From Pseudomonas japonica (GTDB lineage Bacteria; Pseudomonadota; Gammaproteobacteria; Pseudomonadales; Pseudomonadaceae), in the NCBI RefSeq assembly GCF_013522925.1, contig NZ_JAAMQU010000022.1:1-50034 (forward strand): 50,034 nucleotides of DNA, read 5' to 3'. Under the pieces are notes generated by a model, which saw nothing but the letters and a program-made list of their open reading frames with translations, was not told the DNA's origin and did no database searches. The translations under genes were made by a program, and so were the position numbers. Below are positions 16,972 through 25,046 of the stretch, piece by piece (the stretch's first letter is position 1; every line of letters starts with the position of its first letter).

Positions 16972-18885
16972 TTACAACCGGGCGTGGCGGGCGGCGCCGC
17001 TACGGGCCTTGGCCATGGCCGCCAGGCGTACGGCGACGTTCGCGGCACCGTAACCGGCATAGCCACCACGCCGCTGCAGCACTTCAAAGAAGAAGCGGTT
17101 TTCGAATGGCTCGGTGTACACGTGGAACAGCTCACCGCCATTGGCGTCGCGGTCGTACAGCACGTTGAAATACGCCAGCTCGCTCAGGAATTCGTCGTCG
17201 AAGTCGAAACGCGCTGCCAGGTCGTCATAGTAATTGAGCGGAATTTCCAGCAGCGCGAGCCCCGCTTCCTTGGCCTGGGTGACTGCCGCAAAGATGTCAT
17301 CGCAGTCAAAGGCGATGTGGTGAACCCCGGACCCCCTATATGACGACAACGCGTGGGAAATCGCTGTGCCGCGGTTTTCGGAGATGTTCAGCGGCAGCCG
17401 CACCGCGCTGCAACGGCTACGAATGGCGCGGCTTTTTACCAGGCCATAAGGGTCGGGCAGTACCACCTCGTCGTCGGCGGTAAAGTCGAGCACGGTCTTG
17501 TAGAACAGCACCCAGGTATCCAATGCGTCCGGCGGCAGCGCCATCGCCATGTGGTCGATCCGCTTGAGCCCTACAGGCGAGGTCGCGGGCACAGGCTTGA
17601 TGTTGAAGTCGGTGTCGTAAATGGTCCGCCCTTGGGCGTCCTGGTCTACCAGGTACAGCAGGCTGCCGTCGGGCGCACGCACTGCCGCAAGCTCGCGCTC
17701 GTTAGGCCCTACCAATCCGCGATAAGGCTGGGCCTTGTAGTCCACGGCCCGCTCCAGCGCAGCAGCGCTGTTGTCTACGCGGATCGCGGTGGCACACAGC
17801 GACGGCCCATGCGCTTCGAAGAAGTTATGGGCGAACGAATAGGGCTCGGAGTTGAGGATCAGGTTGATATCGTTCTGCCGCAGCAGGGTAACGCTCTTGG
17901 AGCGATGTTGCCCGGCCTCGGCGAAGCCCAGTTGGCCCAGCCAATGCTTGAGCTTGGCACCGGTGGTTTCGTCCACCGCAAATTCCAGAAACTCGACACC
18001 GCCATAGGGCGCCGCAGGCGGGGTGGCGAACAGCTGCTCCAGGTTGGCGCTGGTGTCGGCCTCACGGGCCAGCAGTTCGCGGGTTTTTTCCTCAAGGTAG
18101 AGCAGCGAGCGCAGGCCGTCGGCGGCGTTGGCACGTGGTGGCGCGGCGCGGAAATCATCATTGAAGATCTCCAGCGACAGCGGCCCCTGGTAGCCGGTCT
18201 TGAGGATAGGCGCGAGGAAGTTCGGCAGGTCGAAATCACCCTGGCCAGGGAAGTTACGGAAGTGACGGCTCCACTCCAGTACATCCATGGCCAGCAAAGG
18301 CGCATCGGCCATTTGCACGAAGAAGATCTTGTCGCCCGGCACCTGTGCGATGCCCGAAGGGTCGCCGCGCAGCGAGAGGGTGTGGAAGCTGTCGAGGATC
18401 ATCCCCAGATTGGGATGGTCCGCTTCCCGCACGATGTCCCACACTTGCTGCCAGGTATTTACATGCCGGCCCCAGGCCAGCGCTTCGTAGCCGATACGCA
18501 GGTTGTGGACTGCGGCGCGTTCGGCCAGCAGGCGCATGTCATCCACCAGCAAGTTGTGGTCACCAACGGAGTCGGCGGCCACGTTGCTGCACACCAGCAC
18601 CAGGTCGGTGCCTAGCTCTTGCATCAACTCGAACTTGCGCTCCGCGCGGTCGAGGTTGCGGGCCAGGCGATTGCGGGGCACGCCTTCAAAATCGCGGAAC
18701 GGCTGGAACAGCGTGATCGCGATGCCCAGGTCGGCGCACATCTGGCGCACTTCCCGCGGGCTGCCATCGTAATAAAGAAGATCGTTTTCGAAGATCTCCA
18801 CCCCGTCGAAGCCGGCGGCGGCAATGGCTTCGAGTTTTTCCGGCAGGGTGCCGCTGAGGGATACGGTGGCGATCGAACGGTGCAT
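16972..18885 (-). CDS. quiC: 3-dehydroshikimate dehydratase QuiC with HPPD-like C-terminal domain
   Basis: A 637-residue two-domain enzyme that turns 3-dehydroshikimate into protocatechuate. Residues 1-290 form an AP-endonuclease-2-type TIM barrel with metal ligands E134 (YEALAWG), D165 (LDSFHTL), Q191 (FVQMADAP) and E239 (SLEIFND). Residues 295-637 resemble 4-hydroxyphenylpyruvate dioxygenase and keep a full 2-His-1-carboxylate set: H445 (RIDHMAMA), H523 (GVHHIAFD) and E601 (FFEVLQRR). This fused form is the QuiC1 type of pseudomonads. AGGAG precedes the ATG. Its operator is at 19016-19031. The retained dioxygenase triad leaves open whether the C-terminal domain has its own activity. Confidence 0.95.
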   Translation of the reverse strand: MHRSIATVSLSGTLPEKLEAIAAAGFDGVEIFENDLLYYDGSPREVRQMCADLGIAITLFQPFRDFEGVPRNRLARNLDRAERKFELMQELGTDLVLVCSNVAADSVGDHNLLVDDMRLLAERAAVHNLRIGYEALAWGRHVNTWQQVWDIVREADHPNLGMILDSFHTLSLRGDPSGIAQVPGDKIFFVQMADAPLLAMDVLEWSRHFRNFPGQGDFDLPNFLAPILKTGYQGPLSLEIFNDDFRAAPPRANAADGLRSLLYLEEKTRELLAREADTSANLEQLFATPPAAPYGGVEFLEFAVDETTGAKLKHWLGQLGFAEAGQHRSKSVTLLRQNDINLILNSEPYSFAHNFFEAHGPSLCATAIRVDNSAAALERAVDYKAQPYRGLVGPNERELAAVRAPDGSLLYLVDQDAQGRTIYDTDFNIKPVPATSPVGLKRIDHMAMALPPDALDTWVLFYKTVLDFTADDEVVLPDPYGLVKSRAIRSRCSAVRLPLNISENRGTAISHALSSYRGSGVHHIAFDCDDIFAAVTQAKEAGLALLEIPLNYYDDLAARFDFDDEFLSELAYFNVLYDRDANGGELFHVYTEPFENRFFFEVLQRRGGYAGYGAANVAVRLAAMAKARSGAARHARL

Positions 18886-19015
18886 GGTTCACTCCTGAGG
18901 GCGCGAGCAAAGCCCCGTGACCCGGTGGCCCGCACACTACTGACCGGCCTGGCTGCAGCCGGAAATTCTTGGGTTTGTCGGAAGGGTTTATACCTGAAAA
19001 CCCTGCCGTGCAAGC

Positions 19016-19031
19016 GTACCAACCGGTTAGT
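19016..19031 (-). promoter_or_regulatory. TetR-type operator before quiC
   Basis: GTACCAACCGGTTAGT contains the perfect core AACCGGTT and has a twin before the shikimate dehydrogenase gene (15186-15201, 14 of 16 matches in reverse complement). It lies 131 bp before the quiC start. Downstream on the minus strand TTGCAC and TATAAA stand 15 bp apart, a shorter spacing than ideal. Confidence 0.6.
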
Positions 19032-19068
19032 TTTGTGTTCGATTATCGCCCGCTTCGCTGCTCTGGGT

Positions 19069-20028
19069 TCAGGCAGTCTTCGCGGGCGGCGCGCTACTCA
19101 CCGTGGCTGAAGGTTGGGCCGACGTAGCCACCAAGGGTTCCACCACTTTCGGCCGACGTTGCAGCCAGGCGGCGGCAATGCCACTGCCACAAATCACCAC
19201 AATGCCCACGATGGTCGTTGTTGTAGGGCTGTGGTTGAACACCAGGAAGCCATAAATGCCGGCGAATACGATCTGGCAATAGCCCAGCGGCGCCAGCAGC
19301 GCCGGCGGCGCATGGCGGAAGGCTTGAGTAAGCAGAAGGTGCGCGGTCATCCCGCAGGCGCCCAGGGCAATCATGAATATCCCGTCGAGCACGCTGGGCC
19401 ATTGCCAGAAAAAAGGCACCACGGCAGACATCAGCAAGGTATTGAAGATACCCGCGAAAAAGTTGCTGGTGGTGGGGCTGTCCACTTCGGCGACCTTGCG
19501 CGTGAGCAACTGATAGAAGCAGAAGCACAGCGCCGAGCCAAAGGGGAACAGGATTGCCGGGGTAAATAGCTCCCCGCCGGGATGCACGATGGTCACCACC
19601 CCGCAAAAGCCGACCAGGACTGCGGCCCACTGGCCAAAGGTTACACGCTCGCCCAGCAGCGGCACCGACAGCGCGGTGACCAGCAGCGGCGCGAGGAAGT
19701 TGACCGCGGTGGCTTCGGCCAACGGAATATGCTGCAGCCCGGAAACAAACAGCAGGCTGGTGCCCAGCAGGCACAAAGCGCGGGCGACCTGCAGCCACGG
19801 CCTGCGCGTGCGCAGGATACGCAGCCCCGACTGGGGCAGGAAAATCCCCATCATCAGCAAGGTATGTACAAAGTACCGAACCCAGATCACCAGCATCACT
19901 GGATAAAAGCCCGAAAGGTATTTTGACAATACGTCGTGGCTGGCGAACAGCAGCGTCGCTACCACGATCAGCGCCATCCCCTTGAGCGGTTGGCTGGTGC
20001 CGGTCAGCGACAGGTTGGCATTAGTCAT
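19069..20028 (-). CDS. EamA/DMT-family transporter
   Basis: A 319-residue membrane protein with ten helices in two EamA repeats (about residues 15-145 and 160-290) and a soluble, Ala/Pro/Ser-rich C-terminal tail. The first repeat starts GMALIVVATLLFASHDVLSK. The gene starts 3 bp after the stop of the TIM-barrel gene, so both belong to one transcript, probably with iclR upstream. By context it moves the substrate or a product of the IclR-controlled pathway. EamA proteins transport many small metabolites, so the cargo cannot be named. Confidence 0.82.
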   Translation of the reverse strand: MTNANLSLTGTSQPLKGMALIVVATLLFASHDVLSKYLSGFYPVMLVIWVRYFVHTLLMMGIFLPQSGLRILRTRRPWLQVARALCLLGTSLLFVSGLQHIPLAEATAVNFLAPLLVTALSVPLLGERVTFGQWAAVLVGFCGVVTIVHPGGELFTPAILFPFGSALCFCFYQLLTRKVAEVDSPTTSNFFAGIFNTLLMSAVVPFFWQWPSVLDGIFMIALGACGMTAHLLLTQAFRHAPPALLAPLGYCQIVFAGIYGFLVFNHSPTTTTIVGIVVICGSGIAAAWLQRRPKVVEPLVATSAQPSATVSSAPPAKTA

Positions 20029-20031
20029 GGG

Positions 20032-20847
20032 TCAAAGGCGTTCCAGTACGCGGTAAGTGGCTTCCAATGCGCGAGTGGCACGCTCCAGCGCGCTCACCCC
20101 TTGCTCCATCAGGCGGCGAGTGGGTATTTCCAGGCTCAGCGGGATATCCGGCGGCAAGGCCTTGAGCAGCCCCACCAGATCGCAGTCGCCCTCCCCCGGC
20201 AGGCAGCGCTCATGCCGTGCCTCGAAGAGGATTCGCTCGATATCGTCCGGCACCGGCCCGGCAACGTCACACAGTTGAGCGTAGCGCAAACGGCCTGGGG
20301 ATAACTGTTCCAGTTGCGACAGCTGCGAGCGGGAGCGGTTGAAGTGGAAGGCATCTACCAGAACGCAGCCATTGGACTGCCCGGCCTGCTCAACCACCTT
20401 CACCGCGGTGGCCAGGTCGGGAACGTCGGTCCAGGGCATGAACTCCAGGTGGGGGTGTATACCGTAGCGCTGGCCCAGCTCACAGAGTTCAGCGAAGCGC
20501 TGGGCGCAGCGTGGCAAGTCCGGATCGTTGCCCGCCACCAGCAGCTCCGTGGCACCGCACTCGGCGGCAAACGCCAGATGCGGCTCGAAGCTCGCCACCT
20601 TGGTATCGGGCTTCAATCGAAGAATCTCGATATCCAGCACTTTGATTCCGCTATCGCGCAGCTGCTTGAGCGTTGCCTGTCGCAGGCCGGTGTCTGCCAG
20701 AAGAGAGAAATGACGCTCCTCGGCAGTGGCAGGCTCGGTACGCAGCCCCACATGGCTATAACCGGCCCGCGCAGCTACCTCGATCATTTCGACGGGTGAC
20801 AGCTCCAAAACCGTAAGGGCTGCCAGGGAAAAGCTGCGTTGAGTCAT
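20032..20847 (-). CDS. TIM-barrel isomerase/dehydratase of the AP-endonuclease-2 superfamily
   Basis: A 271-residue protein starting at ATG 20847 behind GGGTGG; the TTG two codons earlier lies too close to that site. Four likely metal ligands are E135 (HLEFMPW), D165 (LVDAFHF), Q191 (YAQLCDV) and E240 (SLEIPTR), with H168 nearby. These fall almost exactly where QuiC in this window has E134, D165, Q191 and E239. The superfamily includes sugar-phosphate and inosose isomerases, epimerases and 3-dehydroshikimate dehydratases. It is cotranscribed with an EamA carrier and follows iclR. A sugar or hydroaromatic acid is the likely substrate; the reaction is unassigned. Confidence 0.8.
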   Translation of the reverse strand: MTQRSFSLAALTVLELSPVEMIEVAARAGYSHVGLRTEPATAEERHFSLLADTGLRQATLKQLRDSGIKVLDIEILRLKPDTKVASFEPHLAFAAECGATELLVAGNDPDLPRCAQRFAELCELGQRYGIHPHLEFMPWTDVPDLATAVKVVEQAGQSNGCVLVDAFHFNRSRSQLSQLEQLSPGRLRYAQLCDVAGPVPDDIERILFEARHERCLPGEGDCDLVGLLKALPPDIPLSLEIPTRRLMEQGVSALERATRALEATYRVLERL

Positions 20848-20879
20848 GGTCAAGCCACCCGTTACCTGTTTTATTTATT

Positions 20880-20894
20880 TAGAACCCAGTTCCA
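20880..20894 (-). promoter_or_regulatory. Candidate IclR operator before the TIM-barrel gene
   Basis: On the minus strand TGGAACTGGGTTCTA lies 33 bp before the start of the TIM-barrel gene. It matches TGGAACAAGGTTCCA (21808-21822, before the FAD enzyme gene) at 12 of 15 positions and keeps both GAAC and GTTC half-sites. The IclR gene lies between the two sites. Confidence 0.55.
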
Positions 20895-20915
20895 GTTTCA
20901 ATACAAGCCCTCCCG

Positions 20916-21692
20916 CTACTGAAACCATTCCGACGCCGGGCTCGCTTCCGCCAATTCGACCGCAGCGGCCATGGCTGCGGGAGCGATTTCGTGAAGCCGG
21001 GTTTCAGGTAAGCGTGCGGTAGGGCCCGCCACACTCAGTACACCCAGGGTAGCCTTGCTGCTCGGGTGCCGAACGGCGACGCCCAGAGCGGACATGCCAA
21101 CAGCCGAGCTCTCCATTACCCAGGCGTAGCCCAACGTACGGGCCAGGCGCAGGCGCTCCAGCAGCGCCTCGAGGCTGCGCGGCGCATTGGGGCCGAAGCC
21201 TTCGGCCGCGGCGATGCCCTGCGCCTTCACCAGTGCGAGCGCCTCTTCGTCAGGCAAGGTAGCCAGCCAGGCGTGCCCGGACGCGGTGTAGAACAGCGGC
21301 GCCTCGCGGCCCATGTCCGGGTCGTAGCGCAAGCCCGCGCGGGCACCTTGAGCCTTCGCCAGCCAAGTCAGCCGCTGGCCTTCCACCACGCCCAGGCGGA
21401 TCAGCTCGCCCGTATGCTCGGCCAGGCGGTCCAGGATCGGCTGCACGATATCCACACCGCTGTGGCCCAGGTAGCGGAACCCTTGAGCTACCAGCCGAGT
21501 CGTCAGCAGGTACCGCAGGCTTTCAGGGTTCTGCCGTACATAACCCAGCCGCACGAGCTCGGCGAGCATTCTGTGCGCCGCGCTTTTGGGCATACCGGCT
21601 TCGTCTGCCAGCGCCTGCAGCGGCAGGCCGCCTGGCGCTCGGGTAAGTTGCTCCAGCAAGCTGAAGGCGCGTTCGATCTGACTTCCGGCCAT
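20916..21692 (-). CDS. IclR-family transcriptional regulator
   Basis: A 258-residue regulator. The winged helix covers about residues 1-65 (RAFSLLEQLTRAPGGLPLQA, MPKSAAHRMLAELVRLGYV). The effector domain follows, with LAEHTGELIRLGVVEGQRLT and a C-terminal stretch, VGMSALGVAVRHPSSKATLG, typical of the ligand pocket. It is divergent from the FAD enzyme gene (158 bp apart) and upstream of the TIM-barrel and EamA genes on its own strand. Two matching palindromes suggest it controls both directions. IclR members often sense aromatic or organic acids; the effector is unknown. Confidence 0.88.
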   Translation of the reverse strand: MAGSQIERAFSLLEQLTRAPGGLPLQALADEAGMPKSAAHRMLAELVRLGYVRQNPESLRYLLTTRLVAQGFRYLGHSGVDIVQPILDRLAEHTGELIRLGVVEGQRLTWLAKAQGARAGLRYDPDMGREAPLFYTASGHAWLATLPDEEALALVKAQGIAAAEGFGPNAPRSLEALLERLRLARTLGYAWVMESSAVGMSALGVAVRHPSSKATLGVLSVAGPTARLPETRLHEIAPAAMAAAVELAEASPASEWFQ

Positions 21693-21807
21693 GGTGGGCC
21701 CTTTGCAAATAAAGTGGCGATTGTAGTGAGGCTGTGCGGAGCGTGCGATCTTCGCCCGGTTTATTCAGCACGATACTTGGCCTTTGGATAACTCGCCAAT
21801 AGAATTC

Positions 21808-21822
21808 TGGAACAAGGTTCCA
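21808..21822 (+). promoter_or_regulatory. Candidate IclR operator before the FAD enzyme
   Basis: TGGAACAAGGTTCCA is a near-perfect palindrome (TGGAAC / GTTCCA with a 3-bp centre) 28 bp before ATG 21850. A second copy lies before the TIM-barrel gene. Confidence 0.6.
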
Positions 21823-21825
21823 ATA

Positions 21826-21833
21826 AATAACAA
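21826..21833 (+). promoter_or_regulatory. CA motif, candidate Crc/Hfq site
   Basis: AATAACAA fits AANAANAA exactly and lies 17 bp before the start codon of the FAD enzyme, next to its GGAG ribosome binding site. It agrees with the motif before the shikimate dehydrogenase gene. Confidence 0.45.
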
Positions 21834-21849
21834 GCCTGTGGAGCATCTT

Positions 21850-23568
21850 ATGCCAAGCCTTCCCCACCCCGTTTCCGTTGTGGAATGCGACCTGCTGGTA
21901 ATCGGTTCCGGTGCGGGCGGGCTGGCTGCTGCGGTAACAGCGGGGTGGCATGGCCTGAACGTGATCGTGGTGGAAAAAGACGACGTCTTAGGCGGCGCCA
22001 GTGCGTGGTCGGGCGGCTGGATGTGGGTACCCTGCAACCCCTTGGCACGCCGCGCGGGCATCGTGGAAGAGCCGAGCGAGCCGCGGCGCTATCTGGAGCA
22101 TGAGCTGGGCGATCGCTTTGATCCCGCCCGGATTGACGCTTTCCTGAAAGCAGCGCCCGAGATGGTTTCCTTTTTCGAGCAGCACACCGCGCTACAATTC
22201 GCCGATGGCAACGGTATTGCCGACATCCATGGCGATACCCCTGGCGCCGGTACCGGCGGCCGCTCGGTCATTGCCGCGCCGATCAGCGCCTACGCCCTAG
22301 GCAAGCTTCTGCCCCGCCTGCGGCGTACGATGCGAGAAACCTCCGTGCTCGGCATGCCGATCATGGCGGGCGCAGACCTCTCGGCCTTTCTCAGCGTCAC
22401 CCGTTCGTGGCGTTCGGCACTCCATGTGGCCCGGCGCTTCGGCGCGCATTTGCTTGGGCTCGCGCTCAAAGGCCGAGCAACACATTTGGTCAACGGTGTG
22501 GCGCTGGTCGCGCGGCTGGCAAAGTCCGCCGAAGACCTGGGCGTACTGCTGTGGCCCAGCGCGGCGGCAGTGCGGCTGGTGCAACAGAACGAGCGCGTAG
22601 CAGGCGCTGAAATCGACACCGCCAAGGGCAAGGTACGAATCCATGCCCACCGGGGCGTGGTGCTGGCCACCGGCGGCTTTGCCCATGACACGGACCGGCG
22701 CAAGGCGCTGTTGCCGCGTACGCCAACCGGCGGGGAGCACCTGCCGCTGCCTCCGCCCTCGGTCACTGGCGATGGGTTGCGCCTGGGGGAAAGCGTGGGC
22801 GGCGTGGTGGCTACCGATCTTGCCAGCGCGGCCGCCTGGTGCCCGGTATCAAAGGTGCCCTACGCAGACGGCAGCCAAGGGCACTTCCCCCACATCATCG
22901 AGCGGGGCAAGCCGGGGATCTTCGGGGTATTGGCCGATGGCAAGCGCTTCGTGAACGAGGCCGACGGCTATTACGACTATGCAAAGGCAATGGTCGACAA
23001 GGCCCCAGGCAACAACGTGGTGTCGTGGCTGATCTGCGACCATGCCTTCCAGCGCCGTTATGGCCTGGGTATCGCCCGGCCATTCCCGCTCCCGGTTGAA
23101 CCGGCCGTGCGCTCCGGCTATCTCAAGCGGGGCGCAACCATAGAAGAACTGGCGCGTAATTGTGGCATCGACTCCGATGGCCTGGCGCACACGCTGGCCG
23201 AATGGAACCTGCATGCCCAGCGCGGCGAAGACCCGGCGTTCGGCCGCGGGCGCACCCTGTACAACCGCAAACAAGGCGACCCGCGTCATGGCCCCAACCC
23301 CTGCGTGGCGCCGTTGGTCACACCGCCGTTCTATGCCGTGGAGGTAAGGCCAGGCAGCTTTGGCACCTTCGCCGGTTTGAAAACCGATGCCAACGCCTGC
23401 GTGCTGGATAGCAACGGCGAAGCGATCGCTGGCTTGTATGCCGTAGGCACAGACATGGCCAGCATCATGGGCGGCTTTTACCCAGCGGGTGGTATCAACC
23501 TGGGGCCGGCCATGACCTTCGGCTACATCGCCGGGCGCCATGCCGCTGGCGTAACGCAGAGCGAATGA
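21850..23568 (+). CDS. FAD-dependent dehydrogenase, 3-ketosteroid-delta1-dehydrogenase-like
   Basis: A 572-residue flavoprotein. ATG 21850 has GGAG seven bases before it; the frame is open further upstream but across the operator. The FAD-binding Rossmann motif is LLVIGSGAGGLAAAVTAGWH with VVEKD at the strand end (about residues 12-40). The C-terminal FAD segment is GLYAVGTDMASIMGGFYPAG followed by GINLGPAMTFGYIAGRHAA. This belongs to the fumarate reductase/3-ketosteroid dehydrogenase superfamily. By context with an aldo/keto reductase 20 bp downstream, it would dehydrogenate a cyclic keto compound, perhaps a hydroaromatic acid. No sterol genes are present, so a steroid substrate is unlikely. 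Confidence 0.83.
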   Translation: MPSLPHPVSVVECDLLVIGSGAGGLAAAVTAGWHGLNVIVVEKDDVLGGASAWSGGWMWVPCNPLARRAGIVEEPSEPRRYLEHELGDRFDPARIDAFLKAAPEMVSFFEQHTALQFADGNGIADIHGDTPGAGTGGRSVIAAPISAYALGKLLPRLRRTMRETSVLGMPIMAGADLSAFLSVTRSWRSALHVARRFGAHLLGLALKGRATHLVNGVALVARLAKSAEDLGVLLWPSAAAVRLVQQNERVAGAEIDTAKGKVRIHAHRGVVLATGGFAHDTDRRKALLPRTPTGGEHLPLPPPSVTGDGLRLGESVGGVVATDLASAAAWCPVSKVPYADGSQGHFPHIIERGKPGIFGVLADGKRFVNEADGYYDYAKAMVDKAPGNNVVSWLICDHAFQRRYGLGIARPFPLPVEPAVRSGYLKRGATIEELARNCGIDSDGLAHTLAEWNLHAQRGEDPAFGRGRTLYNRKQGDPRHGPNPCVAPLVTPPFYAVEVRPGSFGTFAGLKTDANACVLDSNGEAIAGLYAVGTDMASIMGGFYPAGGINLGPAMTFGYIAGRHAAGVTQSE

Positions 23569-23588
23569 ACTCAACCAAGGAGGCTCAC

Positions 23589-24413
23589 ATGCAAACCATC
23601 GACAATTCGTACGGCCTGAAGATGCCCAAGCTGGGCCTGGGTACCTGGCCCATGCTCGACAAGGAGTGCACCGACGCGGTGCTCAGCGCGCTGGACCTCG
23701 GCTATCGGCACATTGATACCGCAACGGCCTACAACAACGAAGCGGCGGTCGGTGAGGCGTTGCGCGCTACCTCAGTGGAACGCGAAGCGATACATGTGAC
23801 CACCAAGGTGTGGTGGGACAAGCTGGCCCCAGCTGACCTGCAGGCCTCCTTCGATGCCAGCCTCAATGCATTGCAAACTGATTACGTGGACCTGTTCCTG
23901 ATCCACTGGCCTGGGCGCGAGGGTTGGGACATGGACCGTAGCCTGGCGGCGCTGACCGCGGTATACGAAAGCGGCAAGGCGAAAGCCATTGGTGTGGCCA
24001 ACTTTCCACTGCCGCTGATGCGTCGCGCAGTCGAGGAATTGAAGGTGCCGCTGGCAGCGTTGCAGGTGGAATACCACGTAAGCCTGGATCAACAGCCGCG
24101 GCTCGACTTCTGCCGCCAGCATGGGCTGGCCCTTACCGCCTACAGCCCGTTGGCACGCAATAAGGTATCGAACATCCCTGAGCTCAAGCAGATCGCCGAA
24201 AAGCACGGCGTGCTGCCCACCCAGGTGGCGCTCAAATGGCTGCTCGATCAGGACGGCGTTGCCGCCGTTCCCAAAGCTGCCAGCGTGAAGAACCAGCAGA
24301 GCAACCTGGACTCGCTCAAGGTACAGCTGGACGACGAGGACCGTGCGCTGATCGCTGGCCTGGCCAAGGATCAGCGCCTGGTGAATCCGGACTTCGCTCC
24401 CAAATGGGATTAA
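23589..24413 (+). CDS. Aldo/keto reductase (DkgB-like)
   Basis: A 274-residue NADPH-dependent reductase. ATG 23589 follows AAGGAGG, an ideal ribosome binding site. The catalytic tetrad can be placed: Asp and Tyr in HIDTATAYNNE (about residues 43-53), Lys in VTTKVWWDK and His in FLIHWPG. It resembles 2,5-diketo-gluconate reductase-type enzymes of family AKR5. It follows the FAD enzyme by 20 bp and should share its transcript and IclR control. It likely reduces a carbonyl in the same unassigned pathway. Confidence 0.85.
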   Translation: MQTIDNSYGLKMPKLGLGTWPMLDKECTDAVLSALDLGYRHIDTATAYNNEAAVGEALRATSVEREAIHVTTKVWWDKLAPADLQASFDASLNALQTDYVDLFLIHWPGREGWDMDRSLAALTAVYESGKAKAIGVANFPLPLMRRAVEELKVPLAALQVEYHVSLDQQPRLDFCRQHGLALTAYSPLARNKVSNIPELKQIAEKHGVLPTQVALKWLLDQDGVAAVPKAASVKNQQSNLDSLKVQLDDEDRALIAGLAKDQRLVNPDFAPKWD

Positions 24414-24426
24414 GCCCGGCCTTGAA

Positions 24427-25032
24427 TCAGAAGTCGAAGAACACCGTCTCGCCTTCGCCTTGCACCCGCATGTCGAACCGGTAGGCGGTTTTTCCATCCA
24501 CCTCGCAGCGGCGTGCAATCAAGGTTTCACGGCGCTGCGGTTGCTCGATCAAATTAAGGATCGGGCACTTCGCGTTGGCGTCGGCTTCGTCGTCGAAGTA
24601 GATCCGGGTTTGCAGGTGGATGTTGATCCCCCGGGCAAACAGGCTCACGTTGATGTGCGGCGCCATCGGGATGCCCGCCGTGGTGGTCACCACGCCCGGC
24701 TTGATGGTGTGCAAGCTCCACTCACCGGCATCGAAAGTGGTAGCGGTACGGCCGAAGCTGTTGAACGGCTTTTCCAGGTTGTACTCGGTGTCATACCGGC
24801 CTTGGTGGTCCGCCTGCCAGAACTCCAGGAAGGAGTCGCGGATCAGGTGTCCGTTGCCGTCATACACGTTACCGATCAACAGAATGTGCTCGCCCGGCGC
24901 ACCGGGTTTGGCCATCTCGTTCCAGATTTCCTGGTCGCGGGTGGGGTTACCGGCCACGCCCAGAGCGAGGCCGATGTGCACGTAAGGCCCAGCGGTCTGC
25001 GAGGGAGTTTCGGGCAGGAATTGAACAGGCAT
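24427..25032 (-). CDS. pcaG: Protocatechuate 3,4-dioxygenase, alpha subunit
   Basis: A 201-residue subunit. ATG 25032, with GAGAGGAG before it, starts MPVQFLPETPSQTAGPYVHI, the family N-terminus; a longer in-frame extension runs back into pcaH and is ignored. Conserved stretches are GNVYDGNGHLIRDSFLEFWQ and IPMAPHINVSLFARGINIHL. It lacks the iron ligands of the beta subunit, as expected, and shapes the substrate site. It lies 14 bp after pcaH. With PcaH it forms the enzyme that opens protocatechuate between its hydroxyls to 3-carboxy-cis,cis-muconate. It ends 13 bp from the convergent aldo/keto reductase gene. Confidence 0.95.
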   Translation of the reverse strand: MPVQFLPETPSQTAGPYVHIGLALGVAGNPTRDQEIWNEMAKPGAPGEHILLIGNVYDGNGHLIRDSFLEFWQADHQGRYDTEYNLEKPFNSFGRTATTFDAGEWSLHTIKPGVVTTTAGIPMAPHINVSLFARGINIHLQTRIYFDDEADANAKCPILNLIEQPQRRETLIARRCEVDGKTAYRFDMRVQGEGETVFFDF

Positions 25033-25046
25033 GTGCGTCACTCCTC

